Shown: piece after piece, positions 35,751-45,361 of the stretch
How positions within the stretch are numbered: the first letter of the stretch is position 1
Layout of the letters: each line of letters starts with the position of its first letter
Source of the DNA: Pirellulales bacterium
GTDB lineage: Bacteria; Planctomycetota; Planctomycetia; Pirellulales; JANQPP01
DNA: 64,000 nt
Assembly (NCBI GenBank): GCA_028289405.1
Contig: JANQPP010000090.1
Span: 1-64,000, forward strand
Reading direction: 5' to 3'
Program-made: the position numbers and the translations under genes
Notes under the pieces: generated by a model
Database searches by the model: none
The model's input: the letters and a program-made list of their open reading frames with translations, nothing else
What the model was told of the DNA's origin: nothing

Positions 35751-37514
35751 ATGAGCCTAGGCAGGAAGCCTACCAAGTGGCTGGATGTCGTCTGGTTCAC
35801 CGTTTGCCTAGTTGGTTCGTCCTGGTGGTGTTACACCGTGGCGCACCGCATCGGCGCGACGTTCGACGAACCGGTGTACATGGAGCACGGGCTGGAATTT
35901 TGGAGAACCGGCAGCCACGACGGCCTGTTGCGACTGGGGACGATGCCGCTTCCGCCCGATTTGCAGACATTGCCCATCTACGTTTGGGAGCGCATTCGGG
36001 GAGAAGCGTTTCAACTGCCGGCGGACCTGCCGCTGATTCTGCCGTGGGCCCGCACCGCGACGTTGCTATTTTGGTGTCTGCTGTTGACCTATGTCTGGCG
36101 CACGGGCCGGCTCTTGGCAGGCCCCTGGGGTGGACGCCTGGCCATGGCCTGGGTCGCCTGTGAACCGAATTTGCTAGCCCATGCGAGCCTAGCCACGACG
36201 GACATCGCGTTCAGCGCTTGCATTTTGGCTTATCTCTATCATTTTCGCACCGGCCGCGAAGGAGGTTGGATCACGCGAATCGGCGTGCCGGCGATGTGGT
36301 GTACGCTAGCCATCCTCGCCAAGGCGTCCGCCGTTGTGTATGGCCCTGTCTGTGTGATCGTTTTGGAGATCGAACGCCGCTGGAACGGAGAGGCGTTGCG
36401 CAACGCTCTGCAACAGGGCTGGGCCGCTTGGCGACGGCGAGTCGACGAGATGCGTCAAGTTTTCGCCCCCTTTGTCCGCGACTTCGCGCAGATCGCGCTG
36501 CTGAGCACCATCGGCATTTTTCTGTACTGCGGTACCGATTGGCGGACCGAAGCCAGCTTCGTGGAATGGGCCCACGGCTTATCCGCGGGACCGGCCCGCA
36601 CGGCGATGGTCTGGGTGTCGGAACACCTAACCATCTTCAGCAATGCCGGCGAGGCCATCGTGCGTCAAATCAAGCACAATCTCAATGGCCATGCCATGTA
36701 CCTTTGCGGACGCGCCGACCCCAACGGTAGCGTGTGGTATTACTTTCCACTTTTGCTCACGATCAAACTCACGTTGCCGCTGCTGATCGGCCTATTGGCG
36801 ACGGCATTCTTTGTCCGGCATGCCGCCGGGAATTGGCCTCTTGGTTTGGGGGTCGCCCTGCTCGCGATGAGCATCAACTTTCGCGTGCAAATTGGCATCC
36901 GGCTGATTCTGCCCTTGGTCACCTTCTTGATGCTCGGGATGGCGATCGGCTTTGCGCGGCTCTTGCAAAACTCCACGTCAACTTGGCGGAAAAATGTCGC
37001 GATTTACGGCCAAGCACTCCTACTGACATGGGCCGTGGCGATTGGCGTCACCACCTGGCCCCACGGGCTCAGCTACGTGAATGAGATGTGGGGCGGGCCC
37101 GCATCGGGCTATCGCTACGTGAGCGACTCCAACTTCGATTGGGGGCAAGGCGTCCCAGACCTTTTGCAGTGGCAAGAAAGCATCGGCCAGTCCGAATTAG
37201 CGGTCTGGTATTTCGGTACCGACCCGCGGATTCAGCAACCGCCCTTTCGCGTGATCCCGTTTCACTTGGAGCACTCAGAGTCCCCGGCGGATATAATCGA
37301 CGAGGTCCCCGGTAAATACGTCGCCGTGAGTGCCACCCTGGCTTATGGAGCGTACCTCCATCAGGAAAATGCGCGGTCGCAACAAGTGGCCACGGATTTT
37401 TTTCGCGCCCGCAAACCGGCGGCACGGGTGGGCACCTTTCTAATTTATGACCTGTCCGACGAACCGGCCTGGCAATTGGCGCGCGAGGCCGATACCAGCA
37501 TGACACGGCGATGA
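35751..37514 (+). CDS. Membrane glycosyltransferase-like protein (GT-C/PMT fold)
   Basis: A 587-residue integral membrane protein with roughly eleven spans. The first outer loop holds the Asp-Glu pair typical of GT-C enzymes (GATFDEPVYMEHGLEFW), and a later loop carries ACEPNLLAHASLATTDIAFS, which resembles PMT/ArnT-like transferases. The C-terminal soluble part starts near YVSDSNFDWGQGVPDLLQW. It probably transfers a sugar from a polyprenyl-phosphate donor to an acceptor on the outer side of the inner membrane. ATG at 35751 is preceded by AAAGG; an upstream TTG is less likely. Confidence 0.72.
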   Translation: MSLGRKPTKWLDVVWFTVCLVGSSWWCYTVAHRIGATFDEPVYMEHGLEFWRTGSHDGLLRLGTMPLPPDLQTLPIYVWERIRGEAFQLPADLPLILPWARTATLLFWCLLLTYVWRTGRLLAGPWGGRLAMAWVACEPNLLAHASLATTDIAFSACILAYLYHFRTGREGGWITRIGVPAMWCTLAILAKASAVVYGPVCVIVLEIERRWNGEALRNALQQGWAAWRRRVDEMRQVFAPFVRDFAQIALLSTIGIFLYCGTDWRTEASFVEWAHGLSAGPARTAMVWVSEHLTIFSNAGEAIVRQIKHNLNGHAMYLCGRADPNGSVWYYFPLLLTIKLTLPLLIGLLATAFFVRHAAGNWPLGLGVALLAMSINFRVQIGIRLILPLVTFLMLGMAIGFARLLQNSTSTWRKNVAIYGQALLLTWAVAIGVTTWPHGLSYVNEMWGGPASGYRYVSDSNFDWGQGVPDLLQWQESIGQSELAVWYFGTDPRIQQPPFRVIPFHLEHSESPADIIDEVPGKYVAVSATLAYGAYLHQENARSQQVATDFFRARKPAARVGTFLIYDLSDEPAWQLAREADTSMTRR

Positions 37515-37612
37515 ACCTGCGTGCTTCTTCCGCGCCGCCTGGCCAAGCGTACCGACATGGACGTCGTGGATCCTGGCGAATGCAGGAATTCCGTGTGATT
37601 GTCGGGCTTTGA

Positions 37613-37642
37613 TTGAAGTCCCCGCTTGCGGCACGTTATATT
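37613..37642 (+). promoter_or_regulatory. Possible sigma-70-type promoter
   Basis: TTGAAG at 37613-37618, a 17-base spacer and TTATAT at 37636-37641, about 145 bases before the WD40/cytochrome-type gene. Good spacing, but sigma-70 consensus use is unproven in this organism. Confidence 0.4.
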
Positions 37643-37788
37643 GGTCAAAGCTGGAGACGCGTTGCGCTTCAGCGGCAGCAGGTCGGCGAGCAGTGCATGC
37701 AGTGATGCGGTGCACGCAATCGCCGATATGCCAACGTTCCCGCCCCCGCGATGATCCAACCTAGCCACCTTCCTTGAGATACAACGCC

Positions 37789-39234
37789 ATGCGCCGTCTG
37801 GTTATCCTTTTGGTTGGCATTCTTACGGCCAGCAATGTGTTTTCTCGGTGTACCGCTATCGGTGCGGAAGAAGAGCCGGCAGCGGTCAGCTATCAACACG
37901 ACATCCTTCCCATCCTCCGCATGCACTGCCAAGGCTGCCATCAGCCGGCGCGGGCGGAAGGGAGCTTTGTCGTGACCAGCGCCGCCGCGTTGCAGGAGGC
38001 CGGGGATAGCGGAGAAGCGGGAGTCGTGCCGGGCGATCCCTCCGCGAGTTACTTGCTGGAGATGATCACGCCCATCGAGGGAGAAGCGGAAATGCCCCAG
38101 GGCAAGCCGCCTCTCGCCGCCGCGGAAGTCGCCTTGTTCGCACGCTGGATCGAACAAGGCGCGCAGGATGATTCGCCCGCACACTCCGGCCCGCAAATCG
38201 ACGCGGAACATCCGCCCGTGTATGATCTGCCGCCGGTCGTCACGGCACTCGACTTTTCTCCGGATGGCAAGATGCTCGCAGTGTCTGGCTATTATGAAAT
38301 CCTGTTACACCGCGTCCCCACAGAGAACGGCGAAAACGCCGCAGGCGAACAAATCGAGGCCAGGCTCGTGGGGCTTTCCGAACGTATCGAATCGTTGGCC
38401 TTTTCCCCGGATGGGACCCACCTGGCCGCCACCGGCGGGCTCCCCGGACGCATGGGCGAAGTGCAGGTCTGGAATGTCGCGGATCGTGAACTAGCCCTCT
38501 CGCATCCCGTCACGTACGACACCGTGTACGGCGCGAGCTGGACCGAGGATGGGACGCGGATCGCCTTCGGCTGCTCGGATAATACGGTCCGCATCATCGA
38601 AGCCAACACAGGAAAACAAGTTCTGTACCAGGGTGCCCATGAGGATTGGGTGCTCGATACGACTTTCGCCAAAGGGGACGGACATCTGGTCTCCGTGAGC
38701 CGGGACCGTTCCATGAAACTGATCGAAGTCCCCACACAGCGGTACGTGGACAACATCACCAGTATCACGCCGGGCGCCCTCAAGGGCGGGCTGGTCGCGG
38801 TGGACCGCCATCCTCGGGAGGATTTCGTGGCCGTGGCGGGCGCGGACGGCGTGCCGAAGATTTATCGAATTTTCCGTCTGGCCAACAAACAACGCAAAAT
38901 CGGCGACGACTTCAATCTGATCAAGGCTTTCGCTGCCATGCCGGGCCGGCTGTACGATGCCCGCTACAGTCCGGACGGAACACGTCTGGCCGTCGTGAGC
39001 AGCTTTGACCGCACGGGCGAAGCCCGGTTATACGACGTGGAGTCCGGAGAGAAGCTTTGGAGCCACGCGCATCCCGAGGGCGGGCTGTTCGCCGTGGCGT
39101 TTCATCCCCAGGGGCATTTGGTGGCCGTAAGTGGCTTTGACGGCGAAGTGCTGCTGCTCGACGCCGATTCGGGCATTATCTTGCACCGGTTCTTCTCGGT
39201 CCCCCTGCCGGGAGACCAAGTGGCGTCGCGGTAA
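37789..39234 (+). CDS. Exported c-type-heme and WD40 propeller protein
   Basis: A 481-residue protein of a planctomycete type. The signal peptide (MRRLVILLVGILTASNVFS) is followed by a planctomycete cytochrome-C domain with one heme site (MHCQGCHQPARAEG, near residue 48) and PGDPSASYLLEMITP; then WD40-like blades (VTALDFSPDGKMLAVSGY, ESLAFSPDGTHLAATGG, YGASWTEDGTRIAFGCSD, DARYSPDGTRLAVVSS, AVAFHPQGHLVAVSGFDG). ATG at 37789 is preferred to a TTG at 37774. It sits just before the DUF1549/DUF1553 gene, its usual partner, and the two may form an exported complex; the substrate is unknown. Confidence 0.9.
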   Translation: MRRLVILLVGILTASNVFSRCTAIGAEEEPAAVSYQHDILPILRMHCQGCHQPARAEGSFVVTSAAALQEAGDSGEAGVVPGDPSASYLLEMITPIEGEAEMPQGKPPLAAAEVALFARWIEQGAQDDSPAHSGPQIDAEHPPVYDLPPVVTALDFSPDGKMLAVSGYYEILLHRVPTENGENAAGEQIEARLVGLSERIESLAFSPDGTHLAATGGLPGRMGEVQVWNVADRELALSHPVTYDTVYGASWTEDGTRIAFGCSDNTVRIIEANTGKQVLYQGAHEDWVLDTTFAKGDGHLVSVSRDRSMKLIEVPTQRYVDNITSITPGALKGGLVAVDRHPREDFVAVAGADGVPKIYRIFRLANKQRKIGDDFNLIKAFAAMPGRLYDARYSPDGTRLAVVSSFDRTGEARLYDVESGEKLWSHAHPEGGLFAVAFHPQGHLVAVSGFDGEVLLLDADSGIILHRFFSVPLPGDQVASR

Positions 39235-39312
39235 GGGCTCCGTGGACTAGTCAGGACTGTGGCCAAAATTTTTGGAATCACCAAGGATCGTGGGCGAGGA
39301 AGGACAATCTTC

Positions 39313-42300
39313 ATGACCACCGCACGATTTCGGACTACGTGGACAGTTTCGGCGATCATCGCCATGGCGATGGGATCCATGGCTCGCGCGGCGGAGGAGC
39401 ATCCGCCGATCCCCAATGATATTCGCGTTGAGAGCTTCTCCGTCTGGCCGGAGGCGATCGAACTGCGGCATCGGCACGACTATCGGCAAATCCTCGTGAC
39501 GGGCCGCACTTCAACCGGGGAACAGATCGATCTGACCCGCGCCGCGCGGTTGGAAATCGATCTGGAGATTGCCCGCATTTCACCGCTGGGCCGCATCGAA
39601 CCGGTCGCCGACGGGAGGACCGCGCTGATGGTGACGTTCCAAGACCATTCCCAGGAAATTCCCGTCGTGGCTTCCGGTATCGAGGAGCCGTATCAGGTCG
39701 ATTACATCCGGGACATGCAGCCGGTGATGGCCAAAATGGGCTGCAGTGCCGGCACCTGCCACGGTTCGCAAAAAGGGCAAAACGGCTTCAAACTCTCGCT
39801 ACGTAGCTACGATCCGGTCTTCGACCATCGCGCGCTGACGGATGATCTGGAGGCACGTCGTTTCAATCGCGCCGCCCCGGACCAAAGCTTGATGCTGCTC
39901 AAAATGAGCGGCGGCGTGCCGCACGTGGGGGGCGTGCTCGCACAACCCGGCGAGCCTTATTACGAGATTGTCCGCGCGTGGATCGCCCGAGGTGTGCCGC
40001 TGCGAGAAGACACGCCCCGCGTGACGAAGATCGAACTATATCCTCAGGACCCTGTCTTGCCCCGCCAAGGACTCCAGCAGCAAATGGCCGTGCTCGCGAC
40101 CTATGAGGATGGCACGGTTCGCGACGTATCGAGCGAGGCGTTCATCGAGAGTGGCAACATCGAAGTCGCCACGGCGGACGAGCACGGCCTAATCACCGTG
40201 CTGCGGCGCGGGGAAGCGCCGCTATTGGCTAGGTTTGAGGGGGCTTACGCGGCCGCCACACTGACGGTGATGGGGGATCGCTCCGGATTCGAGTGGGAAG
40301 AGATCCCACTGGAGCATTACATTGACCAGCTCGTGTACGAAAAGCTCCGGCGGACGAAGACGCTCCCCAGTCCGCTGGCCTCGGACGTGGAATTTCTGCG
40401 GCGGATTTACCTCGATCTGACCGGTCTCCCACCCTCCGCCGAGACCGTGCGGGAATTCTTGGCCGATTCCCGTGACAGTCAAGAGAAGCGAATCGAGCTG
40501 ATTGACCAGCTCGTGGGCGGGCCGGAGTTCATCGACTTTTGGTCCAACAAATGGGCCGACCTGTTGCAGGTGAACCGAAAATTCCTTGGTGAGGAGGGGG
40601 CTTGGATCTTCCGTGAATGGATTCGGCAGGCCGTGGCGGACAACATGCCTTACGATCAGTTCGTATACAACGTGCTCACGGCCAGCGGCTCGAACTTCGA
40701 CAACCCGCCCGCCTCGTACTACAAGATTCTCCGCGAGCCGGCGGACATCATGGAGAACACCACGCAGCTTTTCCTGGCGGTCCGCTTCAACTGCAACAAA
40801 TGCCACGACCATCCCTTCGAACGTTGGACGCAGGGACAGTATTACGAACTGGCCGCCTATTTCGCGCACCTGGGCATCAAGGAAGATCCCGCCTCGGAAG
40901 GCCGCAAGATTGGCGGCACCGCCGTGGAACGGCCTCGGCCACTCATCGAGGTCGTCTACGACCGTGGCAAGGGAGACGTGATCAGCGAACGGACGGGCAA
41001 GCCGGCACCCGCGCGAGTCCCTTACGGACAAGAGTATGCAGCCGGCGATTCCTTCTCGCGCCGCGAACAGTTGGCCCGCTGGGTTACCTCACCGGAGAAC
41101 CAATACTTTGCCAAAAGCTACGTCAACCGGCTCTGGGCCTACTTGCTCGGTGTGGGATTGATCGAACCGATCGACGACATCCGAGCGGGGAATCCGCCCA
41201 CCAACCCGGAATTGCTCGACCGGCTCACGCAAGAGTTCATTGACAGCGGATTCGACGCACAGCACATGATTCGCACGATTTGCGCCTCGCACACCTACCA
41301 GCATTCAGTGGAGACCAACCGCTGGAATGAGGATGATTCAATCAATTTCTCGCATGCCATCGCCCGCCGGCTGCCGGCGGAGGTCTTGTACGATGCGGTG
41401 CACCTCGCCACCGGTTCGACCACCAAGCTGCCGCAGGTTCCCGAGGGTTTTCGTGCCGTGGAACTGCCGGACGTGGGCGTGTCGCTTCCTTTCCTGGAAG
41501 ATTTCGGCCGTCCCGCGCGGGAAAGTGCCTGTGAATGCGAACGTTCCACCGGCATGATGCTGGGGCCGGTGCTCAAGCTCGTGAACGGACCGACGCTGGC
41601 GGACGCGATCCAAGATCCGGAGAACGAAATCGCCCATCTCATAGGCAGCGAGAAAGACGATGAGCAGGTCGTGAAGGAGTTGTTCTTGCGAATCCTGTCC
41701 CGTTTTCCCACGCCGGAAGAAATCGAGTTGGGCATGCAATCGCTGGAAAATCTGGAGATCGTGGAGGAACACGCGCGATTGGCGGAAAGCTTCGAGGCTT
41801 TTCAAAAAACCGTGGATGAGCGCCAAGCCGCTTGGGAAACACGGCATCGGCCCATTTCCTGGGAACCTCTGGAAATCGTCGGTGCGGATACCGAAACGGA
41901 AACCTCGTTACAGCTTCTGCGCGACGGTTCACTGAAGGCCAACGGTCCCCACGGGAAGGATGTTTATACCGTCGTGGCTACGACCAATCTCACGGGCATC
42001 ACTGGCTTCCGCCTGGAGGCCTTGCCGGATGAGGGTTTGCCCAGTGGCGGTCCGGGCCTCGCGCCCAATGGCAATTTCGTGTTGAGCAAATTCGCGGTGC
42101 AGGCGGCGGGCCACAAGGAGTCCGATGAATTTGCCGATGTGAAGCTTATCAATGCTTCGGCCGATTTTAGCCAGAACGGCTACGCGGCGAGCGGCGCGCT
42201 CGACAGCAACGACGCTTCGGGGTGGGCGATTCAGCCGCAAACAGGAAAACCGCACGCGTGGATGTGCGAAGCGGAAACGGACCTCCGATCCGCCGACGGC

Positions 42301-42633
42301 ATCCGGCTCCGCTTCCGGCTCACGCAGCGGTACGCCGACGGCAAGCACGCGTTGGGCCGGTTCCGCTTGTCCGTGACGACGTCTCCCCGGCCAATCCAGA
42401 TGCAATCCTTGCCCGAGGATGTCGTGGCCGCGTTGGCGGTCCCTCCCGCCGCGCGGAGCCCTGACCAGGCACGCCGAGTGCGGGATTATCATCGCCAGCA
42501 GGACACCCGCTTGGTCAAGTTTCGGGATCAATTGCAATTGGTGGCGGAACAGGCTGAAAACCGCAGGCTCAGCGGCGCCCAAGACCTTGCCTGGGCACTG
42601 CTCAACAGCCCCGCTTTTCTTTTCAATCACTAG
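39313..42633 (+). CDS. DUF1549/DUF1553 exported cytochrome-type protein
   Basis: A 1106-residue planctomycete protein with a signal peptide (MTTARFRTTWTVSAIIAMAM to ARA), a Big-2-like beta domain, a CSAGTCH site (CX4CH), then DUF1549 (about 330-540) with a CNKCHDHPFERW heme-type site, and DUF1553 (about 580-820; SRREQLARWVTSPENQYFAK, NRLWAYLLGVGLIEPIDDIR). A beta-rich module often seen in this family (TTNLTGITGFRLEALPDEGL) lies near the C-terminus after DUF1553 here. The closing LAWALLNSPAFLFNH is typical. Start 39313 has AGGA upstream. Partner of the preceding WD40 gene; catabolism of complex polymers is often proposed but unproven. Confidence 0.92.
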   Translation: MTTARFRTTWTVSAIIAMAMGSMARAAEEHPPIPNDIRVESFSVWPEAIELRHRHDYRQILVTGRTSTGEQIDLTRAARLEIDLEIARISPLGRIEPVADGRTALMVTFQDHSQEIPVVASGIEEPYQVDYIRDMQPVMAKMGCSAGTCHGSQKGQNGFKLSLRSYDPVFDHRALTDDLEARRFNRAAPDQSLMLLKMSGGVPHVGGVLAQPGEPYYEIVRAWIARGVPLREDTPRVTKIELYPQDPVLPRQGLQQQMAVLATYEDGTVRDVSSEAFIESGNIEVATADEHGLITVLRRGEAPLLARFEGAYAAATLTVMGDRSGFEWEEIPLEHYIDQLVYEKLRRTKTLPSPLASDVEFLRRIYLDLTGLPPSAETVREFLADSRDSQEKRIELIDQLVGGPEFIDFWSNKWADLLQVNRKFLGEEGAWIFREWIRQAVADNMPYDQFVYNVLTASGSNFDNPPASYYKILREPADIMENTTQLFLAVRFNCNKCHDHPFERWTQGQYYELAAYFAHLGIKEDPASEGRKIGGTAVERPRPLIEVVYDRGKGDVISERTGKPAPARVPYGQEYAAGDSFSRREQLARWVTSPENQYFAKSYVNRLWAYLLGVGLIEPIDDIRAGNPPTNPELLDRLTQEFIDSGFDAQHMIRTICASHTYQHSVETNRWNEDDSINFSHAIARRLPAEVLYDAVHLATGSTTKLPQVPEGFRAVELPDVGVSLPFLEDFGRPARESACECERSTGMMLGPVLKLVNGPTLADAIQDPENEIAHLIGSEKDDEQVVKELFLRILSRFPTPEEIELGMQSLENLEIVEEHARLAESFEAFQKTVDERQAAWETRHRPISWEPLEIVGADTETETSLQLLRDGSLKANGPHGKDVYTVVATTNLTGITGFRLEALPDEGLPSGGPGLAPNGNFVLSKFAVQAAGHKESDEFADVKLINASADFSQNGYAASGALDSNDASGWAIQPQTGKPHAWMCEAETDLRSADGIRLRFRLTQRYADGKHALGRFRLSVTTSPRPIQMQSLPEDVVAALAVPPAARSPDQARRVRDYHRQQDTRLVKFRDQLQLVAEQAENRRLSGAQDLAWALLNSPAFLFNH

Positions 42634-42924
42634 CCGTTTGCTGAGAATCGCCGTCGCGCCCGCCCTGCGGCGATACATCCGTGCGACGCGGACGAAACCG
42701 CGCAATTGCGGCGAGATCGCTATATTGCCGACAAATCGAGTGCCTTTTCACGGCCAAGCGGGAGCAACCTATGCTTGGAACGCGGAGGAAACCGATTGCG
42801 GTGGTGACGAAATCGGCCGTTGCCGTGCCGGAAATCGCTCGCAAGCCAGCGCCTCGACAGATGATGGCCGCTGGCTTTCCCTCGAGATGGCTATATTCCA
42901 TTCCACGAACACCGCGAGGAAGTT

Positions 42925-44220
42925 GTGAATACGGAATCCCAATCCACGAGGCGATCACGAGAAGCTTCAAGGGGGACATGGTGGGCGGTACTGGCCTGCC
43001 TGGGGACATTTGTTCCCACTTCTCAGGCGGAACCGCAGCCCTCAGCATCGATCACTGCCGGACGAGCCGATCCCGTTTCGGCGGAGCGGATCGCACGGTC
43101 GATCGACTTGGGAACGCGATACCTCGTGCGGCATTGTGGTGAGGACGGTCGATTCGTGTATCGCCGGCATTTGGATCCGCAAGCGGAACTTGCTCCAAAG
43201 TACAACATCATTCGTCATGCGGGGACAATGTATGCCCTGGGGATGAGCTATCAGCGGCAGCCCCGGGATGAAGTGCGCGACGCGTTGCTGCGAGCGCGAA
43301 ATTACCTGTTCGAGGAATGCGTGGGACGCGTGCCGGAGCGGCCCGATTTGCTGGCCGTGTGGTCCTATACTTGGATCGAGCACCGCACCGGATTGGAAGA
43401 AGCGCGGCTCGGCGGCGCGGGACTGGGGCTCGTCGGGCTGCTGCAACTGGAGAAGATTCAGCCCGGCACAACGTCGCTGGAAGACCTCCGCCGCCTGGGG
43501 GAATTCATACTCTACATGCAAAAACCGGACGGCAGTTTCTACAGCGAGTTCGTGGCGGGCCCCACGGGCCGTACCGATTTGTGGACTTCGCTGTACTATC
43601 CGGGCGAGGCGGCGCTGGGACTGGTGGTGCTGTTCGAGCATGATGGCGATGCGAAGTGGCTAAGCGGAGCGAGCCGCACACTGGCCTACCTGTCGGAGAG
43701 CCGCAAGGATGCCAAGCAGGTCCCCGCCGACCATTGGGCGCTGCTCGCCACCGCACGGATTTGGAAACATGCCGGGAGCGCACCGGGGATCGTTTCCCGC
43801 GAAACTTTAAGGGGCCACACATTGCAAGTCGCTGAGAGCATCCTGCGGGAACAGCAAGGGCAATTTGGAGCCGGCCCCATTCAAGGTTGTTTTACGGCGG
43901 ACGGACGGACATGCCCCTCGGCGACGCGGCTGGAAGGCTTGCTCGCCGCGCGGGAAGTCCTGTCCGTGGAGGATTCCCCGGAACGCGCACGGATCGAACG
44001 TGCGATCCATGCCGGCATGCGTTTTCTCGTGGGCAGCCAGGTTGAAGACGGAGACTACGCGGGAGGCATACCCCGGGCCGTGTGGGGGCTTCCCCGTTTC
44101 TCCGGTGATGCGCGGCAGAATGAGCGACCGAACCGTCGCGCCGGAGAAATCCGTGTCGATTACGTCCAGCACGCGCTGAGTGCGTTCATCCAATATGAAA
44201 ATTGGCGTTACCCGCGTTAA
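42925..44220 (+). CDS. Exported alpha/alpha-toroid (prenyltransferase/squalene-cyclase-like) protein
   Basis: A 431-residue protein with an N-terminal signal peptide or anchor (TWWAVLACLGTFVPTSQA) and paired-helix repeats of the terpene-cyclase/prenyltransferase toroid kind: DLGTRYLVRHCGEDGRFVYR, GGAGLGLVGLLQLEKI, GEFILYMQKPDGSFYSEFVA, GEAALGLVVLFEH, MRFLVGSQVEDGDYAGGIPR, RVDYVQHALSAFIQYE. The DxDD motif of squalene cyclases is not seen, so an actual cyclase role is unlikely. GTG at 42925 is preceded by GAGGA. Function unknown; such proteins are common in planctomycetes. Confidence 0.75.
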   Translation: MNTESQSTRRSREASRGTWWAVLACLGTFVPTSQAEPQPSASITAGRADPVSAERIARSIDLGTRYLVRHCGEDGRFVYRRHLDPQAELAPKYNIIRHAGTMYALGMSYQRQPRDEVRDALLRARNYLFEECVGRVPERPDLLAVWSYTWIEHRTGLEEARLGGAGLGLVGLLQLEKIQPGTTSLEDLRRLGEFILYMQKPDGSFYSEFVAGPTGRTDLWTSLYYPGEAALGLVVLFEHDGDAKWLSGASRTLAYLSESRKDAKQVPADHWALLATARIWKHAGSAPGIVSRETLRGHTLQVAESILREQQGQFGAGPIQGCFTADGRTCPSATRLEGLLAAREVLSVEDSPERARIERAIHAGMRFLVGSQVEDGDYAGGIPRAVWGLPRFSGDARQNERPNRRAGEIRVDYVQHALSAFIQYENWRYPR

Positions 44221-44235
44221 TGCGGGAAGCCGATG

Positions 44236-45186
44236 TCACTTTCGTGGTAGGAAGCGTGGCGGTGGTACGCCGTCCCGATGTCGGACGACCTTTGCCGGCT
44301 GAAGTTGGCTGAACATGGCACGGACCAGCGAATAGATGCCAACCACGCCGATGAGGCTCGCCAAGACCGTGCCAATCCAGGCCGGATTGACTCTGGGAAA
44401 TGCGTACCCGGAGAACCAGGGGGACCAACTTGATTCCAGTGTGTCGCCCACGGCCGCGGATGACCAATGTTCCAAAATGTCGGGCATCCCCGAAGAGAGG
44501 CCCGCGCCGGCAACGAGCACGACCAGGACCACCGCGAGAGTCACGTGGTGGCGCGGATGATGCGCACTCGGCAGGCTCCGTGGCAGCTTATTCCATGCCA
44601 GGACCGCGACCGCCGTGAAAATCCCCTCGGCGAATGCCAAGGGAAGGTGCGCGGTCCAGAGTTCCAGCGCCAACTGGCCACCCACCTGAGGCGTCCCCCA
44701 GTACAATTGCGCCGCGCAAGCCAATGTTGCCGCAGCCACGGCTAACCCGCCAGCGAGACCGGCTCTCAGGGCGAAACGGCTTTGCAGCCGGCCCTGCCCG
44801 AGCCACTGAAACGCGAAATGGCCAACACAGGGACCTATGATGGCCAGGTTCAGGAGATTCGCTCCGAGCACGTCCAATCCGCCATCGGCGAACAGCAATG
44901 CCTGACACAGGACCGCTGCCGCGCAGGCCAATATCCCGGCCCAAGGCCCGAGCAGGATTCCCGCCAGCGCGCCCCCCAAAAAGTGGGTGGAAGTGTCGTG
45001 CGTAACCGCGAAGTTCCAGGTTTGCACGGCGAAGACGAACGCGGCAATGCTCGCGCCGTTTCGGGCCGAGAACTTCGCCGGCGACGAAAGCGTGACCTGC
45101 CGCAAGGCGTAACCCAGTGAACCCAAAGCGGCTGCCGAAGTAGCCCAGGTGGTCGGTCCGTCCAAAAGTCCGGGCGAAAGATGCAT
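44236..45186 (-). CDS. CbiM/NikM-type cobalt/nickel transport protein
   Basis: S-component of an energy-coupling-factor metal transporter. The 316-residue protein starts MHLSPGLLDGPTTWATSAAA with the metal-binding His2 of CbiM/NikM, then SIAAFVFAVQTWNFAVTHDT and HFLGGALAGILLGPWAG with further His. About seven spans are visible. The C-terminal part has a span and GLSSGMPDILEHW, resembling the CbiN/PDGLE region, so it looks like an M-N fusion. No CbiQ or CbiO gene is adjacent, so it must use components from elsewhere or act alone. Whether it carries Co or Ni cannot be told; no riboswitch is seen upstream. Confidence 0.85.
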   Translation of the reverse strand: MHLSPGLLDGPTTWATSAAALGSLGYALRQVTLSSPAKFSARNGASIAAFVFAVQTWNFAVTHDTSTHFLGGALAGILLGPWAGILACAAAVLCQALLFADGGLDVLGANLLNLAIIGPCVGHFAFQWLGQGRLQSRFALRAGLAGGLAVAAATLACAAQLYWGTPQVGGQLALELWTAHLPLAFAEGIFTAVAVLAWNKLPRSLPSAHHPRHHVTLAVVLVVLVAGAGLSSGMPDILEHWSSAAVGDTLESSWSPWFSGYAFPRVNPAWIGTVLASLIGVVGIYSLVRAMFSQLQPAKVVRHRDGVPPPRFLPRK

Positions 45187-45361
45187 GGTGATTCTCTCTG
45201 CAATAAAGGGCTGGCGCTATTCCATATCGAACCGCTGGTAATTATCTCGTTAAATGAGTTCGACAACAAGCACCGGAGGCCTCGCCAAAAATGCGTTCGG
45301 GCTAATTGCACTGCCGTTCGCCAACTTCCGTGGCAAAATGCGCAACTCCGACGCACGCCGA

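Noticed and set aside
37774-37788. TTG start giving five more residues to the WD40/cytochrome-type gene
   Set aside because: The ATG at 37789 opens a standard signal peptide with a suitable GAGAT upstream.
42681-43142. 153-codon plus-strand frame between the DUF1553 gene and the toroid protein
   Set aside because: Arg/Ser-rich with no signal; overlaps the start of the better supported toroid gene.
45187-45361. Cobalamin or NiCo riboswitch upstream of the CbiM-type gene
   Set aside because: GCCAC-like bits are present by chance, but the conserved core of neither riboswitch could be traced.
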